A model generated the notes under the pieces. That model saw only the letters and a list, made by a program, of their open reading frames with translations, had not been told where the DNA came from and ran no database searches. Both the position numbers and the translations under genes were made by a program. Shown one piece after another: positions 61,266 through 64,000 of a DNA stretch of 64,000 nt. The DNA lies in the NCBI GenBank assembly GCA_000827265.1, contig KN834754.1:1256831-1320830 (forward strand), written 5' to 3'. The stretch comes from Collybiopsis luxurians FD-317 M1 (taxonomy: Eukaryota > Basidiomycota > Agaricomycetes > Agaricales > Omphalotaceae). The stretch's first letter is position 1; each line of letters starts with the position of its first letter.

Positions 61266-61935
61266 ATGAACGGACCCAATTTTCCTGGTCTAGTGCCATT
61301 ACATATACCGGGGAAGGAGCCTCTTCCACCGGGGATTTCTGAAGATGAACGGGAGGCTTTCGAGCAAATGAAAAAGACTGAAAAGTTCATGTCCATGGGT
61401 GCAGAGAGTTGCGCGTTCAAGACGGTTATAGCTGGCGGCGGAGGTACGTATTCGAGCACACCTCACAAAATGGCTCGTAATTGACGGGCCATTCTCTAGG
61501 ACTGGCCCTCGGAGCCTTCTTCTCCTTAATGTCTTCTTCATTTGCTTATGAAGATCCCCTGCTACGAGAGAAAACTCAAGCTGGCATGAAAACACACCAA
61601 AAAGCAAGCGCAATGTTCAAGGAAATGGGTAGAGGGATGTGGACCACTGGAAAAGGTTTTGGCAGAGTAGGAGCGCTGTACGCGGGTATAGAATGCATAA
61701 TAGAATCGTATCGTGCCAAAAACGATATTTACAATTCGGCATCTGCGGGTCTCGTAGCAGGAGGTATCCTTGCTAGAACTTCAGGTCCTAGGGCTGTGGC
61801 CATGGGTGCGATTGGCTTTGCAGCGTTTTCTACTGCGATTGATCTTTTTTTGCGGAGGGAGACCAAAGAGTGAGTCCATGTCTTTACGCATTTTAACTTT
61901 TTCCACAATGATTTTCTTTCTCCAGCGACGATTGA
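61266..61935 (+). CDS. tim22: Mitochondrial inner-membrane translocase subunit Tim22
   Basis: Channel-forming subunit of the TIM22 complex that inserts carrier proteins into the mitochondrial inner membrane. Exons 61266-61443, 61500-61869 and 61926-61935 give 185 aa. Recognised by GKEPLPPG, FMSMGAESCAFKTVIAGGG (paired Cys position), GRGMWTTGKGFGRVGALYAG, CIIESYRAKNDIYN and SAGLVAGGILAR, all Tim17/22/23-family hallmarks, with four hydrophobic helices. The last intron (GTGAGT donor, CCAG acceptor) changes the end from KE to KDDD; without it the frame stops at once at 61870, so both are possible. Divergent from STE3. Confidence 0.95.
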
Positions 61936-61995
61936 ATAACGTATTAGACTGTATCATTGTCGGACTTAATTTACTAGCATCTAATGTCCATTGTA

Positions 61996-62714
61996 TCATA
62001 TGCGTACGCGCGCAATCTTCACTCTCCTTTCACCTAAATATCTGAAGCGCAAAAACATATCAGAGGTACCTATCCTTTGACGTGGATGACTCGGCAGAGG
62101 AGACTCATTAATCATATTATTCGACTGTAGGTACTGCGATAACTCAAGGGTACACAGGATGCTAGTAACTAGATTTATTACTACGCTGCATCCGTATGAA
62201 GACAGGGTGTTATCCAGATCCAGGTTGCACTCGGCCAAGTCCAGGAATTCTTCGAGGTTCTCAACGATAAGTGAGCCAGCAGAGCAATCGTCGTTCCTAT
62301 GCTGCTCTTTTCAGTCTAATCGCTAGTGTACAGCCCAGCTCACAACCACACAAAGAAAGCGCAGGCTATGCCTGCAAAGGTCGAGGCCACGCTGGTGATG
62401 GTGTAATTGAAATCTTCGGAAAATTGCACGCACTCGTCCAGCACGCCCAACGGTGAGCAATTGTCGCATGCGAAGTCGGCATCAGGGCAAGCGACAAAGA
62501 GAAAGCTGGGACCTTCACGTTTCACCTGGTGACACAATGGACATCTTTACTCAGTTGCAAGCTAATCATCAACCTTTAAAGGATTATTTATAGTGTCGGG
62601 CTAGAGAAAGTAATACACATGAGTTCGAGATGGTGAGGTTGTCTGAAACCTACGTACAGCAGCAAGAACGGTAGTCACTGCGGCAAGAAGCGAAGCGAAT
62701 GCAATGGAACGCAT
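61996..62714 (-). CDS. Diverged third copy of the small cysteine-rich secreted protein
   Basis: Exons 62714-62658, 62600-62574, 62525-62350 and 62296-61996 give 186 aa. The signal-peptide exon is clearly homologous to copies 1 and 2 (MRSIAFASLLAAVTTVLAA), exon sizes and phases match, and VKR again precedes the mature domain. The rest has changed greatly but keeps SVAST, NDDCSAGSL and NLDLDNTLSS. Cysteine number is higher (VACPDADFACDNCS). Where the others stop (KCSAV and stop), this copy reads GCSVVINLVTS and runs 60 or so residues further, so the ancestral stop was lost. The tail has no obvious domain. It could be a neofunctionalised copy or an early pseudogene. A TATAAAATA box lies at 62796-62804. 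Confidence 0.7.
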
Positions 62715-64000
62715 TTTCTATGGAATATTTTTAAGAACGAAGTACCGAAGAGTGCTCGAGCTGGATCTTATCGAGCCTGTGGTAGAGCTCCAGAGTATTT
62801 TATACCCGAACGAAAACGAGGTGAATCGCAAGTCTTTCGGGTAGTCTATTTAAATTTCACTGCTTTTCGAGCTCCTATCACTTACTACCTAGCTGTTAAA
62901 GTGGTGCCTTTTCCAAAGATGTTCTTCTTTGAGGATGTTGTCAGGAACCGGTTCCCTCAGATCGTAATCTTCCTCAGTCTCCAGTCCCTACCAGTTCTGA
63001 CATCTCCGGTCCTTTTCAGAATTTTCGGCCAAACCAATCAATGCCCATTTATGGCATGTAAGCGCCGCATCGTTCTCATCAACTATTTCTTTCCCGCTGT
63101 GACAGTCATAGTAATCCACTCTCTTGCCTGAATACATTTACTTCTCTGCTGTCGCCGTGGTTTCCTCAGTTTCCAAAAAACAGGGCTTCACAGATGGCCC
63201 TATCTTGTCTGGATGAATGAGGCACACCGTAATCTTTCCCTAGCGATATAACACATGAGGCCTTTTTGAGTAGAAGTTCGAACCGATAGCGAGTAAGAAA
63301 AAGAGTAGTGAACTCTGGGATTTGAGGTCATCGAAGAAGAAAGTGCCGTTTTGACATCAAAAGGATGGAGTACCATATACTTCAGCGAAGGAAGTTAATT
63401 TACCCTCGATTTTTTAGGAGATTGTGGGCTCTCATACTGCCAACACGGAAGACTCGGCTAGATGAGAACAAGAACAGCAATCAAGGACTGGTCAAGGAAG
63501 GTCCAATAAAACGAGTGAGGAGGTTACGGTCGAACAGCTGTAATGAGGGGCGTCTTCTTCCAATCTTCGCGTGCCTTTTGCTACCGGATTCCCTGCTACT
63601 ACTGACGACTTACCGGTATTTATCCGAGCACTATGAGAAGCTGATGGATCATGATGATTGACGAGCGTCAACAGGCAATCAGTATATGAGAACCATCTGC
63701 GGGCTTCCCGCCAGCTGTATGCATATATCCTGAAAGATGTAGTTCAGGTGACAGGCCACTGTAAGTGCGGGATGTAAATAGTAATCAGAAGAGTAGGACA
63801 TATCTTTTAATGTTGGCCCTCGTACTGAAACGGAGGAAACAAACTTGGCGCAATAATGGTCAGGCGGAACCGAGGGCCATTGCAGACAATATTGGGTACA
63901 TAGAGAATCTCATTCAAGGGAGAATATATACAACGCCTTAAAGAGTTTTACACGGGCCTTGACGTGGGTATCGTGTCGGTATTGAATTTCAGACGCCCCT
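62715..64000. other. Right end without a supported gene
   Basis: It begins with the promoter of the third secreted-protein copy, including the TATA box at 62796-62804 (minus). Plus frames at 62901-63131 (76 aa, hydrophobic) and 63365-63661 (98 aa, basic) have no domain or splice support. I looked for a CaaX pheromone precursor here and did not find one. Confidence 0.4.

Overview
The window looks like a chromosomal segment of an agaricomycete (mushroom-forming basidiomycete). The reasons are: genes densely split by 45-75 bp GT-AG introns; a fungal STE3-type pheromone receptor; several F-box genes including one four-member family; a multi-membrane family and an atypical kinase family that I associate with agaricomycetes; and many small secreted cysteine-containing proteins. 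No bacterial, plasmid or viral features were seen. Most genes had to be assembled by hand from exons. Exon coordinates were checked for reading phase, and where a known family exists, the joins restore its motifs.

Layout. 0-11 kb: a bZIP transcription factor (3.1-4.8 kb), a gene-poor stretch with a decayed-looking gene and a small secreted cysteine-rich gene lacking an obvious ATG (6.2-7.4 kb), and an unknown secreted protein (9.4-10.2 kb, minus). 11-20 kb: an F-box-type gene and N-acetylglucosamine-6-phosphate deacetylase (both minus), two tandem F-box paralogues with identical gene architecture (15.5-19.0 kb) and an unknown 184-aa gene. 20-26 kb: a 93-aa gene, then a degenerate tandem-repeat tract split by a 2.3-kb element with inverted repeats of more than 500 bp. 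The element contains a 20-N assembly gap with duplicated flanks. 26-30 kb: an atypical kinase-like protein and a multi-pass membrane protein. 29-32.6 kb holds no recognisable gene.

32-53 kb: a very large alpha-arrestin with two PPxY motifs, a third F-box paralogue (minus), a beta-carbonic anhydrase, a small secreted protein, a 14-exon malic enzyme, an unrelated F-box protein (minus), the fourth F-box paralogue, a GPI-type cupredoxin-like serine-rich surface protein, and Vps51. 53-64 kb: a 2.5-kb tandem duplication carrying two copies of a small Kex2-processed cysteine-rich secreted protein, then the STE3 receptor (minus), Tim22, and a third diverged copy of the secreted protein on the minus strand.

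The genes do not form one pathway. Functional themes are ubiquitin-linked adaptors (six F-box-type genes, and alpha-arrestin with PPxY motifs, echoed by a PPxY at the receptor C terminus), mating perception (STE3), secreted cysteine-rich proteins (five to seven genes), and housekeeping metabolism and transport (NagA, malic enzyme, carbonic anhydrase, Tim22, Vps51). No tRNA, rRNA or CRISPR was found.
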